From an uncultured Dehalococcoidia bacterium (lineage in GTDB: Bacteria; Chloroflexota; Dehalococcoidia; Lucifugimonadales; UBA3495), in NCBI GenBank assembly GCA_958296445.1, contig OY282565.1:2653570-2717569 (forward strand): a DNA stretch of 64,000 bases, in the 5' to 3' direction. The first letter of the stretch is position 1, and each line of letters starts with the position of its first letter. The notes below the pieces were generated by a model, which had not been told where the DNA came from, did not search any database, and saw only the letters and a program-made list of their open reading frames with translations. Positions 33,798 to 42,086 of the stretch are shown piece after piece. The position numbers and the translations under genes were made by a program.

Positions 33798-35348
33798 CTA
33801 CCGGCCTTCGCGGATGAACTCGGCTATGCGCTCGCCGATGGTCATAGTGGTAACGTTAGTGTTGGCGCGGATGCAGTCGGGCATTACGGAGGCGTCCACC
33901 ACCCGCAGGTTCTCCATTCCGTGCACCTTGCCGTACTGGTCCACCACGGCCAGAGGGTCAGAGGCCGGCCCCATCTTGCAGGTGCCGGAAATATGCTGCC
34001 CGGTGGTCACCTCCCGCAGCATATAGGCGTCCAGGGCATCGTCGTCGGCCAGTTGCTCGTCTGTGGGTTCGGTGCGCTCCTCAACGATGCCAACAAAGTC
34101 GGGATGTTCCCCCAAGCGGGCGCAGAGCCGCACCGAGTCGCGCAGGCGGCGGCGGTCGTCTTCCTCTACCAGATAGTTGTAGTTCAGGAAGGGCTGTTCG
34201 TCGGGGTCGGTGGAAGTGAGGCGCAGCTCGCCGGAACCCAGGGCCAGATCCAGCACGCTAATCATTCGGATGCCCAGCGCCTCCATACGCTCGCCGCCCC
34301 GGTCAACCCGCTCGGTGGCGTAGGACTGCATGAAAATCATCATGTCGTTGCGCAGATCCGAGCCGTCGGCCGTCCAGCGCAGGCACATCTGCACCCGCGG
34401 AGCGTGGCCGTCCAACGGGTAGTCCGCCTTAGTGCGGAAAGTGGTGTAGACCGACGGATGGTCGCGCAGGTTCTGGCCCACGCCGGGCAGTTCGTGCGCC
34501 ACCGGAATGCCCATTTCGGTCAGGTGTTCCGCCGGGCCGACACCCGACAGCAGCAACAGGTGGGGCGAGCCGACGGCCCCGGAGCAGAGGATAATCTCCT
34601 CGCCTTTCACGATAAAGGTTTCGCCGCCGCTCTCCACTTCCACGCCCACGGCCCGCTTGCCCTCGAATATGACCCGGCGGGTGGCGCAGTTGGGGCGGAT
34701 GGTCAGGTTGAGCCGGTGGCGGGCCGGGTCCAGATAGCCCAAGGCGGTGCTCCAGCGGATGCCGTTGGGGTTGTTGAAAGGCACTGGCCCCACGCCGCTG
34801 GCCTCGGGGTGGTTGTGGTCGGGGCTGTGGGCGAACCCGGCCTCGCGGCAGGCGGCGAAAAAGGCGTTCTGGTCGGGCAGCATTTCCTCGGACTTGAAAC
34901 GCCGGGCGATGATTGGCCCGTCGGAATTGTGAAAGTCATCGGCGGGAAAATCGCTGTCGGTTTCGATGCGGCGCAGGAAGGGTATCAGCTTGGTGAAGCT
35001 CCACTCGTCGTTGCCCTTGGCGGCCCAGCCGTCGTAGTCCTCCGGCACGCCGCGCAGGAATACTTGGCCATTGATGGCGCTGGAGCCGCCGGTCACCTTG
35101 CCCCGCGGCACCATCATCGGCGGGGCGGTTTCCGACGCCTTGCCCCAGAACTGCCAGTTATGGTCGCTGACCATCACATCGGCGTTGGTGGCATAGCCGA
35201 ACTTAACTTCGTCGGGCAGCCGCTCAAACTCTGGGTAATCCTCCCCGGCCTCCAGCAACAGCACCGACCGCTCCGGGTCTTCGCTGAGCCGCGAGGCCAC
35301 GATGGAGCCGGCCGACCCGGCGCCCACCACGATGTAGTCGTATTTCAT
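33798..35348 (-). CDS. GMC family FAD-dependent oxidoreductase (choline/alcohol dehydrogenase type)
   Basis: A 516-residue GMC flavoenzyme. The FAD motif G-A-G-S-A-G is at 9-14 (Y-I-V-V-G-A-G-S-A-G-S). GMC signature 1 is G-K-V-T-G-G-S-S-A-I-N-G near 80; signature 2 is G-A-V-G-S-P-H-L-L-L-L-S-G near 260. The C-terminal active-site region has T-G-Q-H-I-S-G-T-C-K-M-G near 449 and a late N-T-N-V-T-T-M-T-I. Substrate could be choline, an alcohol or an alkanol. Start: ATG at 35348 behind AGGAGAG. An upstream in-frame ATG lacks support. Confidence 0.92.
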   Translation of the reverse strand: MKYDYIVVGAGSAGSIVASRLSEDPERSVLLLEAGEDYPEFERLPDEVKFGYATNADVMVSDHNWQFWGKASETAPPMMVPRGKVTGGSSAINGQVFLRGVPEDYDGWAAKGNDEWSFTKLIPFLRRIETDSDFPADDFHNSDGPIIARRFKSEEMLPDQNAFFAACREAGFAHSPDHNHPEASGVGPVPFNNPNGIRWSTALGYLDPARHRLNLTIRPNCATRRVIFEGKRAVGVEVESGGETFIVKGEEIILCSGAVGSPHLLLLSGVGPAEHLTEMGIPVAHELPGVGQNLRDHPSVYTTFRTKADYPLDGHAPRVQMCLRWTADGSDLRNDMMIFMQSYATERVDRGGERMEALGIRMISVLDLALGSGELRLTSTDPDEQPFLNYNYLVEEDDRRRLRDSVRLCARLGEHPDFVGIVEERTEPTDEQLADDDALDAYMLREVTTGQHISGTCKMGPASDPLAVVDQYGKVHGMENLRVVDASVMPDCIRANTNVTTMTIGERIAEFIREGR

Positions 35349-35435
35349 AGCCGCTCTCCTTCGCACGAAAGATAACGCAAGTTTCCCGCGATGATACGGC
35401 GGGCGCAAGGAAGCGTCAACCGGGATGGCGGTGGG

Positions 35436-35802
35436 CTAGGGCAGAGCGTCAACGACAACGGTGCCGCCGTCACGGACGTCGAGGGTGACGCGGCTGCCGT
35501 GAAGCAGCTCCATTCCCAGCAGTGTCTCGCTGTCGGTTTCGATTACTTGGATGGAGCGTAGCTGGCCGCCCCATAAGATTGTGGCGGTGTAGCTCGACAA
35601 CATAGCTATACCGCCAGTGGCGAGTTCGGCAAAGCGAGGGATTCCCCGCGCCAAGTTTAACCGCCGGATAACAGATGCCATCAGCGAATTCTCCGTCGAA
35701 CCCGGTATCCAGCACAACCTCAAGGGGATGGGACTGGCCGTTGCCGTCGAGAATTTCGATGGTGAGTCGGGCTTGCAGATTATTGACTCTGCCGGTCAGC
35801 AT
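35436..35802 (-). pseudogene. Frameshifted clan AA aspartic protease
   Basis: The first 45 or so codons from ATG 35802 (L-T-G-R-V-N-N-L) reach V-L-D-T-G-F-D-G-E in one frame. The rest of the fold (V-I-R-R-L-N-L-A-R-G, then S-Y-T-A-T-I-L-W-G-G and E-T-L-L-G-M-E-L-L-H-G-S-R-V-T-L-D-V) lies in another frame, ending at 35436. The shift is near 35690-35695, just after the D-T-G-F-D-G active site. Joined, the two frames match the single-domain protease at 26.6 kb. The ATG overlaps the stop of the upstream partner. A sequencing error cannot be excluded. Confidence 0.75.
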
Positions 35803-36091
35803 TCTTGTTCCGGCGTCCATCGGCCCGGAATGTGGCAGGTGGCTTTATAGCCGATCCTGATGACGAAGATACCAGCTACGGGCCGTCGGAGCCGTAGCCG
35901 TTCTGAGGCGACCGCAGCCCGGTCATCAATCTCGTAGTCGCCGGTGTCTATGTCGATGACCAGCATCCGGCCCTTGTGCTGCGGGTACACTGCTGCGGGT
36001 ACACTAGGGGGCGAATTTTCTCGCGGTAGAGAGCCAGGCTTTTCGCGGCGTGCTTTTCAAGGTTGAGCTCGCCGGATTCGTAGCTGGTCAT
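35796..36091 (-). pseudogene. Partner gene of the aspartic protease, broken by a 14-bp tandem duplication
   Basis: ATG at 36091, with AGGAG upstream, opens M-T-S-Y-E-S-G-E-L-N-L, continues through L-Y-R-E-K-I-R-P-L-V-Y-P-Q, then loses frame. TGCTGCGGGTACAC occurs twice in direct tandem at 35977-35990 and 35991-36004. Removing one copy restores a frame of about 93 codons that continues H-K-G-R-M-L-V-I-D-I-D-T-G-D-Y-E-I to R-I-G-Y-K and a stop at 35796. That product matches one domain of the 26.9-27.5 kb partner protein. Both genes of this module are therefore damaged. Confidence 0.75.
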
Positions 36092-36208
36092 GGCGGGACT
36101 CCTGCGGTGAGGATGGCGGCATTATATGCCTTCTTGAACCGCCGGTTGAGTTTGGCGCGGTTGTGTCAGAGCCGATGATATGGCGGGCGCAATGGAGCGT
36201 CGGCAGGG

Positions 36209-36237
36209 TTGACAGAGTTTCGTGCTTGTGCTATAAA
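36209..36237 (+). promoter_or_regulatory. Near-consensus sigma-70 promoter
   Basis: TTGACA, a 17-base spacer and TATAAA, ending 52 bases before the ATG of the AT-rich transporter gene. It is the closest match to consensus in the window. Confidence 0.75.
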
Positions 36238-36289
36238 CTAGTAATAGCTTCCCGTGTGATACGAGTTCGTTGTTTGAGGGATTTTCACC

Positions 36290-38167
36290 ATGTATAATAA
36301 AGTGACAGCGACTTCACAAAACTTCCCGCTCAATGGGGGGACAAATCGTTTTGCAGTGGTCTATATGCTAATTGCAGTTTCTTTCTTTGGGCTAGTGCCT
36401 TTGGTTATTGTCCTTGGCAAATCTCACAATCCACTTTTGTATAGTGCTGCTATGCGGATTGGTATTGCCATATTTTCATTACTAATACTCCGTATTTTTT
36501 ATTGGCGAATCTTAAAAATGGAAGGCATAATTTCATTTATCCGAGGTCGGATTTTCAGTCGAGAAATAGCATTTATATTGTTCAGCTATTTTGATTTCGT
36601 TGCCCTCACTCTATCTTTGCGTTGGTTAGATGCTGCTACAGTCGCAGTGATTTATGAAATATGGCCAATAATACTGATTTTCATTGTCGCCCGCTGGACA
36701 GATGGGCACTATCAAGGACTCGATATTCAAATGGTGCTGTTGTTGATTGTCGCCTTTTCGGGGGTGACTTTTGTACTTGCAAGTCAAAGCGGCGGTTTTC
36801 AGTTGTTGCTGCAAGATATTTTGGGAGATTATTCACTAAAAGCATACGCAGGATTTACTCTAGCGTTCGCGGCTGCCTGCATAACTGCTTTTACAGGATT
36901 CAGTTGGGTGTGGGCGCGTAATACGGTTAATCACAAAGATATTCCTCGTTCTGTTAAATGTGCTGAGAGTGTGAAATCACTACAAATGTCTTTCTTATTG
37001 GTCGCACTAGTATTGACAAATGTAGTAGCGTCATTGATAAATGGAATAATCGGACTGGCTTATGGTGAAATTACTGGTGAATGGATAACATTCGGTTGGT
37101 TTTTCTTTGCAGTGGTTGGAGGTATGTTCAGCTATGGTGTAGCTAGCGTTACGTGGCGATATGCTACTTCTCTGACTCAAAACGTCGGCATTCACGCAGT
37201 AAGTTACGGGACTCCAGTAGCTTCTTTGATATTTTTAGCCATAGTATCTCAACTTGGACAGGAAGTTAAAATAGATTATATAATTATTGGTGTAGTTGCA
37301 ATAATCATAGCTAATTTACTCATCAATTTTGAAGCGGAAATCCGTTTGGGCTTTAAAGCGTTGCTTCTCACATTGGGAGGTTGCGGGGTAATTATATATC
37401 TGCGTGACGGAATCTTCGAATTCTCAAGAGTTGACAGATGGCATTGGACTGGAGGGGGGTATTTTGAGGCTCTTGCTCTGTCTGCAACGGTATTCACGCT
37501 CCTTTTGGCCTTTCGTGTATCTCGTCTGATTGGCCGTACCGGAGACGAGGATAATCGTACATTTAGCGTCTTCAGGAAGCTGGATATTCTAGTCCAACGA
37601 GGTATTATAAATAACAATATCCTCGATTGTATATTGCGTATAGATGCGCCCAAAGACCAAGCTGACTTGGAAAGTGCCTACGATACCGCACGGAATTACA
37701 TCGCCGAGGCGCGTGCTAAATCCAATTCTTTAAAGGATGTTGACCTGCAATTCCTGAGTGAAGCAGAGTCTAATCTGGATGCGTTGGCCCACTCCAAGCA
37801 ACAGGATATAACTCCGGGTGAAAAGTTCGCTCTGGGCATTTTCGCTGGGATTACCATATCTTTAGCCTTGTTCTCGCGTCCCCCGGAGGCAGAGGGCTGG
37901 AACCGTCTGCTGGTAGATATATTCGCCATACTAATATCCTCAGTCATTGTTTTCCTACTGGTCAATGTTTGGGATTTACGCCGCGAACGCAATGAAAGTA
38001 AATTGCGGTTGCGGGTGGAGCAGCAGGATTATGCGGTGAGTTTCTCCGACACCGGGCAACGCTCCGTAGACCAATGGCTTTCCATGATCGTCGGCGGCGC
38101 CATTGTCCTAGCCTACTTCGTTTTACTGGCTCACAAGTGGGTAGGCTGGTTCGGCTGGTTCGGCTGA
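36290..38167 (+). CDS. EamA/DMT-type transporter fused to an unknown C-terminal membrane region
   Basis: A 625-residue integral membrane protein. Residues 20-350 hold about ten hydrophobic helices in the DMT/EamA pattern (V-I-Y-E-I-W-P-I-I-L-I-F near 125; A-V-S-Y-G-T-P-V-A-S-L-I-F near 305). Two or three further helices follow to about 410. Next comes a soluble helical segment (430-510) rich in A, E, D and K, then two C-terminal helices and a W-V-G-W-F-G-W-F-G end. Base composition is strikingly AT-rich over codons 1-500 against both neighbours, a sign of transfer; the last 60 codons return towards host GC. Substrate unknown. Confidence 0.78.
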   Translation: MYNKVTATSQNFPLNGGTNRFAVVYMLIAVSFFGLVPLVIVLGKSHNPLLYSAAMRIGIAIFSLLILRIFYWRILKMEGIISFIRGRIFSREIAFILFSYFDFVALTLSLRWLDAATVAVIYEIWPIILIFIVARWTDGHYQGLDIQMVLLLIVAFSGVTFVLASQSGGFQLLLQDILGDYSLKAYAGFTLAFAAACITAFTGFSWVWARNTVNHKDIPRSVKCAESVKSLQMSFLLVALVLTNVVASLINGIIGLAYGEITGEWITFGWFFFAVVGGMFSYGVASVTWRYATSLTQNVGIHAVSYGTPVASLIFLAIVSQLGQEVKIDYIIIGVVAIIIANLLINFEAEIRLGFKALLLTLGGCGVIIYLRDGIFEFSRVDRWHWTGGGYFEALALSATVFTLLLAFRVSRLIGRTGDEDNRTFSVFRKLDILVQRGIINNNILDCILRIDAPKDQADLESAYDTARNYIAEARAKSNSLKDVDLQFLSEAESNLDALAHSKQQDITPGEKFALGIFAGITISLALFSRPPEAEGWNRLLVDIFAILISSVIVFLLVNVWDLRRERNESKLRLRVEQQDYAVSFSDTGQRSVDQWLSMIVGGAIVLAYFVLLAHKWVGWFGWFG

Positions 38168-38256
38168 TTCGACGGCACTCCCGCCCTAGTTTGACAACCT
38201 TACCAGTGCTGCGGATACAATTTCTGATACGCAACCCCAAATTCAGCGAGGGGAGA

Positions 38257-39444
38257 ATGATTAAGCACTTTGGCAGCCTTTACGCCGGCCACGTAGACTT
38301 GGGCGACCTGGGCCTGGAGGCCACTGCGGTCAACGACCGCCGGTTCGACAACGACCACCTCATCACCATCTTCGACCGCACCGAGCAGATAGCGAAGCTG
38401 ATGGATCGGCTGGGCTACCACAGCTTTTGGGCCGCCGAACATCACTTCCAGCACGAGGGTAACGAAGTCATCCCCAATCTGCTGATGCTGTTCGTTCACC
38501 TCGCCAAGCTAACCAAGCAACTGAAGTTTGGCTGTGGTTTCAACATCAACCCGATGTGGCACCCCCTGCGGCTGGCCGAAGACTACGCCACCGCCGACAT
38601 CTTGACCGACGGGCGGGTCATTTTCGGCGTGGGCCGGGGTTACCACTCGCGGGAGGTGGACACCTTTGGCGTCCCCAGCACCAACACCGACAGCGACGCC
38701 AACCGCGAAATGTTCGAGGAGCAGGTGGAAATCATAATGAAGGCGTTCCACGAAGACTCCTTCGCCTACGAAGGCAAATACTACCGGATTCCGCCCGAAG
38801 TGCCTTACCGGGGCTATACGCTGAAAGAGCTTACCCTAGTGCCGCGCCCGCGCTACCAGCCGGTGGAGACCTGGCAGCCTATGGTGTCCAGCGGCCAGCG
38901 GGCTATGGACTTTATGGCGAAGCACGACATCCAGGGCATCATCGGCGGCGGCGCGGTCACCGGCGGCGCTTCCGAGGAAGTCATTATGCGCTGGACGGAG
39001 ACGCTGGCCCGCCACGGCCGCGAGGTGGAGCCGGGCGGACGGCTGACCGTCGGGCTGCCCACATTCATCGCCGACACCGAGCAGGAAGCCATCGAGCAGG
39101 GCCGCAAGTATCTGGAAGAGGATATGAAAATGTTTGCGCCGCTGGGCTTCTTCCGCGCCCTTTCCGAAGCGCAAATCGAGGCCCTCGGCGACCCCCGCCG
39201 GGCCCGCGGGGCTGGCCTGCCCACCATGGAAGACGTAATCGAGCAGAACGCCTGGCTGGTAGGCACCGCCGACCAAGTCACCGAGAAGATAATGGCAATC
39301 CAAGACAAGTACCCCGGCCTGGAGTATATGCACGTGGGCTGCAACCGCATGGGCGCCCCCCTGAGCGTAATGCTGGAGCAGCTCCAGCGCTTCGCCGAAG
39401 GCGTAATGCCCCACTTCAACGTGGAGGAAAAGCCGTTGGCCTAA
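38257..39444 (+). CDS. LLM-class flavin-dependent oxidoreductase
   Basis: A 395-residue luciferase-like monooxygenase. Marks: M-D-R-L-G-Y-H-S-F-W-A-A-E-H-H-F near 50-65, P-L-R-L-A-E-D-Y-A near 104, D-G-R-V-I-F-G-V-G-R-G-Y-H-S-R-E near 120-135, E-Q-V-E-I-I-M-K-A-F near 158, and a late L-V-G-T-A-D-Q-V-T-E. GAGGGGAG lies before the ATG at 38257, deciding the start. More divergent from the 9.1 and 14.3 kb paralogues than those are from each other. Followed by a terminator, so monocistronic. Substrate unknown. Confidence 0.9.
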   Translation: MIKHFGSLYAGHVDLGDLGLEATAVNDRRFDNDHLITIFDRTEQIAKLMDRLGYHSFWAAEHHFQHEGNEVIPNLLMLFVHLAKLTKQLKFGCGFNINPMWHPLRLAEDYATADILTDGRVIFGVGRGYHSREVDTFGVPSTNTDSDANREMFEEQVEIIMKAFHEDSFAYEGKYYRIPPEVPYRGYTLKELTLVPRPRYQPVETWQPMVSSGQRAMDFMAKHDIQGIIGGGAVTGGASEEVIMRWTETLARHGREVEPGGRLTVGLPTFIADTEQEAIEQGRKYLEEDMKMFAPLGFFRALSEAQIEALGDPRRARGAGLPTMEDVIEQNAWLVGTADQVTEKIMAIQDKYPGLEYMHVGCNRMGAPLSVMLEQLQRFAEGVMPHFNVEEKPLA

Positions 39445-39478
39445 CGGGATGAGGCCGGAAAGCAGCCCATCAGGGCTG

Positions 39479-39510
39479 GGCGGCCCGGACAACGGAACAC
39501 CCGGGCCGCC
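39479..39510 (+). terminator. Rho-independent-type hairpin
   Basis: GGCGGCCCGG pairs with CCGGGCCGCC around a 12-base loop, 35 bases after the LLM stop. The U-tract is poor. Confidence 0.65.
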
Positions 39511-39734
39511 TGTCAGAAATGTTTGGTGTGCTGTTATCGTAGGTACTCAATCTTTCCTTTGGCTATTCGGGCGATGCGCCCGTTAGGAGTGCCGCTGTTT
39601 ATTATGGACGGGCTGGCTTCCGGTGAACCGGCCATTCCGGTAGCGGTAGCGTTTGGCTTGCGGTTGACACCCCGCGCCTTTGCTGGCTATATTTCCTCTA
39701 CTTCTACTACCATCGAGGGAGGATACGGGACGCT

Positions 39735-40586
39735 ATGATGCAGCAGACTGGACGAGTCCGGGTTGAGGCGGGCAACGTCACCTTCGTTGTCCAGCACGAG
39801 CTTTGGGATGGCAACATTCAGGACCACTCCGACCAGGGCGTGGTCATTCTGGTGGAAACCGGGGGCGCCACCGCGCTGCGCTTCAACTGCTTCGACCGCG
39901 AGCGCAGCTATGTCTACGGGCCAGAGGGCAAGAACGTCAAATTCCGTATGGACGAAACCGTGGACGGCAACCCCATCGGCTGGTCGGTGAAAACCATCCG
40001 CAACAGCATCGGCATTATGCTCACGGAAGCCGGATACCCCGAAGCCGCCGGTTCGGTGGACTTGGGTGCCGTGTCCTCGGCACTGGACGAAGTGGAAAAC
40101 ATCGCGCGGGGCAAGTTTATGGCCGAGCGCAACACCGTAAAGCACAACCGCGGCACCGACATCATCGAAGCCGGCAACATACGCTTCGGGCTGGAAATGC
40201 GCCGCCTGCCCTCCGGCGACGGCGGTCTGGCTATCCACCTGTTGAGCGACTTGGCCGGCAACACGGGCCGGGTGTTCACCGAGGAGACCGAACTGCTGGC
40301 CTTCGACTGCTTCTGGGATGGCCCCCACTACCACTATGGCCCCCGCAACAAGAACCACCGCATCTATTGGGACAAGACCCTGGTTCCCGACCCGCTAGGC
40401 TGGTGCCTGGAGCAGTTCAAGACCAAGAAGCTGAAGGCGATGCTGGAACGCGCCGGTTACCCCGGCGTGGCCGCCGACCTAGATGAAGATCTCATCGCCT
40501 CGGTGTTGCCCGCGGTGGAAGCCCGCGCCCGCGAAATGGAAGCCGCCGGCATTCCCGCCGAACCTACCCCCAACCTGGTGCAGTAA
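39735..40586 (+). CDS. Hypothetical protein with two tandem homologous domains
   Basis: A 283-residue soluble protein made of two related halves. Half 1 (about 6-125) has V-E-A-G-N-V-T-F, then F-N-C-F-D-R, Y-V-Y-G-P-E-G-K-N, N-P-I-G-W and L-T-E-A-G-Y-P. Half 2 (about 140-265) has I-E-A-G-N-I-R-F, F-D-C-F-W-D, Y-H-Y-G-P-R-N-K-N, D-P-L-G-W and L-E-R-A-G-Y-P. No catalytic motif is recognised; the conserved F-x-C-F, Y-G-P and G-W positions suggest a beta-rich domain. I recall similar uncharacterised proteins in Chloroflexota but cannot name the family with confidence. The preceding 290 bases hold only a terminator. Confidence 0.75.
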   Translation: MMQQTGRVRVEAGNVTFVVQHELWDGNIQDHSDQGVVILVETGGATALRFNCFDRERSYVYGPEGKNVKFRMDETVDGNPIGWSVKTIRNSIGIMLTEAGYPEAAGSVDLGAVSSALDEVENIARGKFMAERNTVKHNRGTDIIEAGNIRFGLEMRRLPSGDGGLAIHLLSDLAGNTGRVFTEETELLAFDCFWDGPHYHYGPRNKNHRIYWDKTLVPDPLGWCLEQFKTKKLKAMLERAGYPGVAADLDEDLIASVLPAVEARAREMEAAGIPAEPTPNLVQ

Positions 40587-40623
40587 ACCGCGCCAGCCAT
40601 CCCGGTGGCATTGACCCTACCAG

Positions 40624-40653
40624 CCGCCGCAGGCAACCCTGCGGCGGTTTATT
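40624..40653 (+). terminator. Rho-independent terminator
   Basis: CCGCCGCAGG pairs with CCTGCGGCGG around a 4-base loop, followed by TTTATTTG. It lies 38 bases after the duplicated-domain gene. Confidence 0.85.
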
Positions 40654-40725
40654 TGTCCGCCCGGCAAGGTTTTGCTGCTACGTATTTCGTAATAAAATTC
40701 GTGCAGCCTTTTTCACGGATAAAGG

Positions 40726-40754
40726 TTGACATACCCGGCAGGTTAATGTAAATT
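40726..40754 (+). promoter_or_regulatory. Promoter of bfd (and possibly bfr)
   Basis: TTGACA, a 17-base spacer and TAAATT, 47 bases upstream of the GTG start. An AT-rich stretch (40680-40720) precedes it. No clear Fur box was found. Confidence 0.65.
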
Positions 40755-40800
40755 GCCCGCCATTTAGCGGGTGAGCGCAACTTGGGCGGAGGCTAATGCT

Positions 40801-40998
40801 GTGTATGTTTGCGTGTGCAAGGGAGTGAGGCTGTCTGAGGCCGTCGAGTCGGCCAAACGCCGCGGCTCTTCCCCCGAGGCCCTCAAGGAAACTTGGGGCT
40901 TCGACGATGCCGACGCCTGTGGCCGCTGCCTGAACCACATTGAGCGCATCTCCCAACTGGTGGAGCTGAAGCTGGAGGGGCTGCTGGTAAAGAGATAA
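40801..40998 (+). CDS. bfd: Bacterioferritin-associated ferredoxin (BFD-like [2Fe-2S])
   Basis: A 65-residue BFD-like domain. The four cluster cysteines are C4 and C6 (Y-V-C-V-C-K-G-V) and C40 and C43 (C-G-R-C). In E. coli-type systems Bfd passes electrons to bacterioferritin to release stored iron. Start: GTG 40801, with GGAGG eight bases upstream; it puts the cysteines at the family positions. A GTG at 40771 would add ten residues. It lies 117 bases before the bacterioferritin gene, so the two form a storage/release pair. Confidence 0.88.
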   Translation: MYVCVCKGVRLSEAVESAKRRGSSPEALKETWGFDDADACGRCLNHIERISQLVELKLEGLLVKR

Positions 40999-41115
40999 GC
41001 CGCCCCGCTAAGGTGGCGTCCCGGACAGTTTGAGATTATAATTCGGGTCAGCCTTGAAAGCTGGCCTTTTGTTGTTGCCTGCCGTATATCCTGCCAACCG
41101 CAAGGAGCTACCGTT

Positions 41116-41592
41116 ATGAAAGCGAAGGAAGGCGTTGTTGAACGCCTCAACAGCATACTCACCATCGAACTGACTGCCATCAACCAGTATTTCGTCCACT
41201 CCGAGATGGCTAACAACTGGGGCTTCCGGCGCATCGGCTCGATGTTCCGGGCCAACAGTATGTCGGAGATGGAGGACGCCCAGCACCTCATCCGGCATAT
41301 CCTCTATCTCGAGGGAATGCCCAACCTGCAACGGCTGAACCAGGTGATGGTGGGCGAGTCGGTGAAGGAAGACCTGGAGCTGAACCTGGAAGCCGAAAAG
41401 GGAGCAGTGGATGCGCTGACCGAGGCCATCACTCATTGCGCCTCCGTGGGCGACTACACCACCCGCAGCATCCTGGAGGGGATGGTGCGGGAAGAAGAGG
41501 AACACGTGGACTGGCTGGAAACCCAACTGGAACTCATCAGCCAGATAGGGCTGGAGCTTTACCTGAACCAGCAGATTCACGACGACGGCTAA
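41116..41592 (+). CDS. bfr: Bacterioferritin
   Basis: A 158-residue bacterioferritin that oxidises and stores iron in a 24-mer shell. It aligns without gaps over the N-terminus with E. coli Bfr: E18 (T-I-E-L-T-A-I-N-Q-Y), E51 and haem ligand M52 (S-E-M-E-D-A), the middle Glu near 94 (L-N-L-E-A-E), and E127/H130-type residues (R-E-E-E-E-H-V-D-W-L-E-T). The position of ferroxidase His54 is Asp here, so the di-iron site is altered. AGGAG precedes the ATG. It is followed by a terminator. Confidence 0.95.
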   Translation: MKAKEGVVERLNSILTIELTAINQYFVHSEMANNWGFRRIGSMFRANSMSEMEDAQHLIRHILYLEGMPNLQRLNQVMVGESVKEDLELNLEAEKGAVDALTEAITHCASVGDYTTRSILEGMVREEEEHVDWLETQLELISQIGLELYLNQQIHDDG

Positions 41593-41618
41593 CCGCAGCG
41601 GCGACGGAGGACAAGGTC

Positions 41619-41652
41619 GGCCGGGCCTGCACATCAGCAGGCCCGGCCTTTC
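41619..41652 (+). terminator. Rho-independent terminator after bfr
   Basis: GGCCGGGCCTGC pairs with GCAGGCCCGGCC around ACATCA, followed by TTTCGTT. A very stable stem. Confidence 0.85.
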
Positions 41653-41753
41653 GTTATCCGTTCCGGCGCTCTTGAGAATGATGCGCCGGTTGGTTGCGCG
41701 GCATTGTGTCTGCGTAATTCTAATTGTGTGCACCGAATCGTCCTGGCTGTTGA

Positions 41754-42086
41754 TTAGTTCAGCACTGCTTCGAGTTGCGCAATCAGCACTGGGACATCAT
41801 CCCTTAGCGTGTCCCAAAGTGTGTCGTGGTTTATGTTGTAGTAGACGTGAACCAGATGATTGCGCATACCGATAATCCCTGCCCACTCAATTGTTGGATG
41901 CTCGTCTCTGGCGATGCCGGTAACGCGCGATGCTGCCTCGCCGATTATTTCCACGGCTTTAACTGGAGCGTAAAGGAACATCAGGTCGTTATCCAGGTCG
42001 GCCCGCGCCCGGCCTTGGGCGAATGACTGAGACACCCGCGCCGCGTGCAGCATATTGCGCATATGAAAGGTGTCCTCAGGCGGCAA
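41754..42086 (-). CDS. HepT-like HEPN toxin (DUF86)
   Basis: A 110-residue HEPN RNase-type toxin. The active motif R-x4-H-x-Y is complete: R75-N-H-L-V-H80-V-Y82. An A-V-E-I-I-G-E-A-A helix lies near 44-52, as in the HepT/DUF86 family. The TTG start at 42086 has GAGGTG upstream and overlaps the stop of the MNT-like gene by 11 bases, so translation is coupled. Classic partners are MntA nucleotidyltransferases that modify the HEPN Tyr with AMP. Here the partner seems to have lost its catalytic motif. Confidence 0.88.
   Translation of the reverse strand: MPPEDTFHMRNMLHAARVSQSFAQGRARADLDNDLMFLYAPVKAVEIIGEAASRVTGIARDEHPTIEWAGIIGMRNHLVHVYYNINHDTLWDTLRDDVPVLIAQLEAVLN

Noticed and set aside
39523..39738. 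71-codon ORF before the duplicated-domain gene
   Set aside because: It spans a terminator-proximal gap, has no SD, and its peptide has no coherent pattern.
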